This document shows positions 63,577 to 64,000 of a DNA stretch of 64,000 nucleotides, piece by piece. A program made the position numbers and the translations under genes. Origin of the DNA: Natrinema salinisoli (GTDB lineage Archaea; Halobacteriota; Halobacteria; Halobacteriales; Natrialbaceae). The stretch covers positions 3,286,001 to 3,350,000 of the forward strand of contig NZ_CP084469.1 in the NCBI RefSeq assembly GCF_020405205.1. Reading direction: 5' to 3'. Numbering within the stretch: the stretch's first letter is position 1; the number at the start of each line of letters is the position of its first letter. The notes under the pieces are model-generated. The model did no database searches, had not been told where the DNA came from, and was given only the letters and a program-made list of their open reading frames with translations.

Positions 63577-64000
63577 ATGGACTGGCGGGATGCAGAACGA
63601 GAGTACGAGGACGAGGTAATCGGGGAAACGACGCTCGCGCGGATGTTCGAGGACTCGGCCGAGCGCAATTCCAACCGGCCGGCACAGAAGTACAAGGGCG
63701 GGATCTACGAGCGATCGCTGGCCGATTCGGTCGTTCCCGCCGCGGCAGCCGGCGAGTACCGGACGCTCTCCTACGCGGAGATGCGCGACATCGTCCGGAC
63801 GCTGTCGGCGGGGTTCCGGGAATTGGGCGTCGATACCGGGGATCGGGTCGGCCTCTTCTCGAACACCCGAATGGAGTGGGCGCAGTGTGACTTCGCCCTG
63901 CTGGGTGCCGGGGCGGTCATCACGACCGTCTACACGAGCTCCTCGCCCGATCAGGTTCGGTACCTGCTCGACGACCCCGACGCCGACGGCGTCGTCGTCG
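63577..64000 (+). CDS. AMP-dependent long-chain fatty-acid-CoA ligase (truncated by window end)
   Basis: The first 141 residues of an AMP-forming ligase, starting MDWRDAEREYEDEVIGETTLARMF. It has 'YRTLSYAEMRDIVRTLSAGFRELGVDTGDRVGLFSNTRMEWAQCDFALLGAGAVITTVYTSSSPDQVRYLLDD', typical for the N-terminal domain of FACS-type enzymes. It continues beyond base 64000, so catalytic motifs are not visible. Role: activate fatty acids with CoA for beta-oxidation. Confidence 0.9.
   Translation, partial: MDWRDAEREYEDEVIGETTLARMFEDSAERNSNRPAQKYKGGIYERSLADSVVPAAAAGEYRTLSYAEMRDIVRTLSAGFRELGVDTGDRVGLFSNTRMEWAQCDFALLGAGAVITTVYTSSSPDQVRYLLDDPDADGVVV

Noticed and set aside
1..64000. CRISPR arrays, rRNA genes, replication origin, inteins in mcm/rpoA'/rpoB'
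   Set aside because: No regularly spaced repeats, rRNA sequence, ORB-like repeat cluster or intein block was seen.

Overview
The window is haloarchaeal chromosome, most likely from the Natrialbales (Natrinema/Haloterrigena-like; the lineage is inferred). The evidence is high GC with acidic predicted proteins, TATA-box promoters about 25-30 bases before start codons, RNA polymerase genes split into B''/B' and A'/A'', Tat-type lipoproteins, and many haloarchaea-specific families (DUF7504, HalOD1, HTH_10/Bat, DUF5781, HVO_0476 and DUF502 types).

Layout. 1-1400: AT-richer accessory stretch with a zinc-ribbon protein and a membrane-anchored coiled-coil protein. 1557-4532: a TFB lacking its zinc ribbon, convergent with the replicative helicase MCM. 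4900-8320: DUF502 protein, several tiny zinc or output-domain proteins, tRNA-Pro(TGG), a BofA-like membrane protein and a DUF7504 protein. 8466-13771: a DEAH-type helicase, then an iron/siderophore ABC importer with two matching DtxR-type operators. 13877-15720: cupin, cold-shock protein, small membrane proteins and an Lrp/AsnC regulator. 16034-20764: dabB-dabA (energised inorganic-carbon uptake) convergent with a beta-carbonic anhydrase. 20904-28119: oxidoreductase, ABC-2 exporter, CBS-domain site-2 protease, ribosomal L10e, lipoprotein and ATP-grasp ligase. 28158-29731: Hsp20 and archaeal GAPDH. 29760-31760: AT-rich island with a Tat-secreted glycine-rich (halocin-like) protein whose start appears frameshifted, flanked by small membrane proteins. 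31811-36042: aminopeptidase, LURP-one-like, zinc-finger and two isoaspartyl methyltransferase genes. 36043-38807: a receiver/GAF/HTH_10 regulator, with two near-identical modules downstream that look like promoter-driven C-rich small RNA genes. 38928-39883: PD-(D/E)XK nuclease and two tRNA-Asp genes inside a 145-bp direct repeat.

40167-54603 is the canonical transcription/translation cluster: rpoH-rpoB''-rpoB'-rpoA'-rpoA''-nusA-like, then rps12-rps7 and fusA, with DUF7504 and DUF5781 genes inserted before fusA. A highly foldable segment lies upstream of rps12. 54672-64000 carries seryl-tRNA synthetase, a PhoU/TrkA-C regulator beside a split MgtE transporter pair, a crcB fluoride-channel pair, a CDF metal transporter, a histidine kinase, an MBL hydrolase and the start of an acyl-CoA ligase.

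The strongest candidates for something undescribed are the paired C-rich sRNA modules (36205-36692), the structured segment at 48896-48993 and the halocin-like island (30085-31757). All calls come from reading the sequence; no database search was run.
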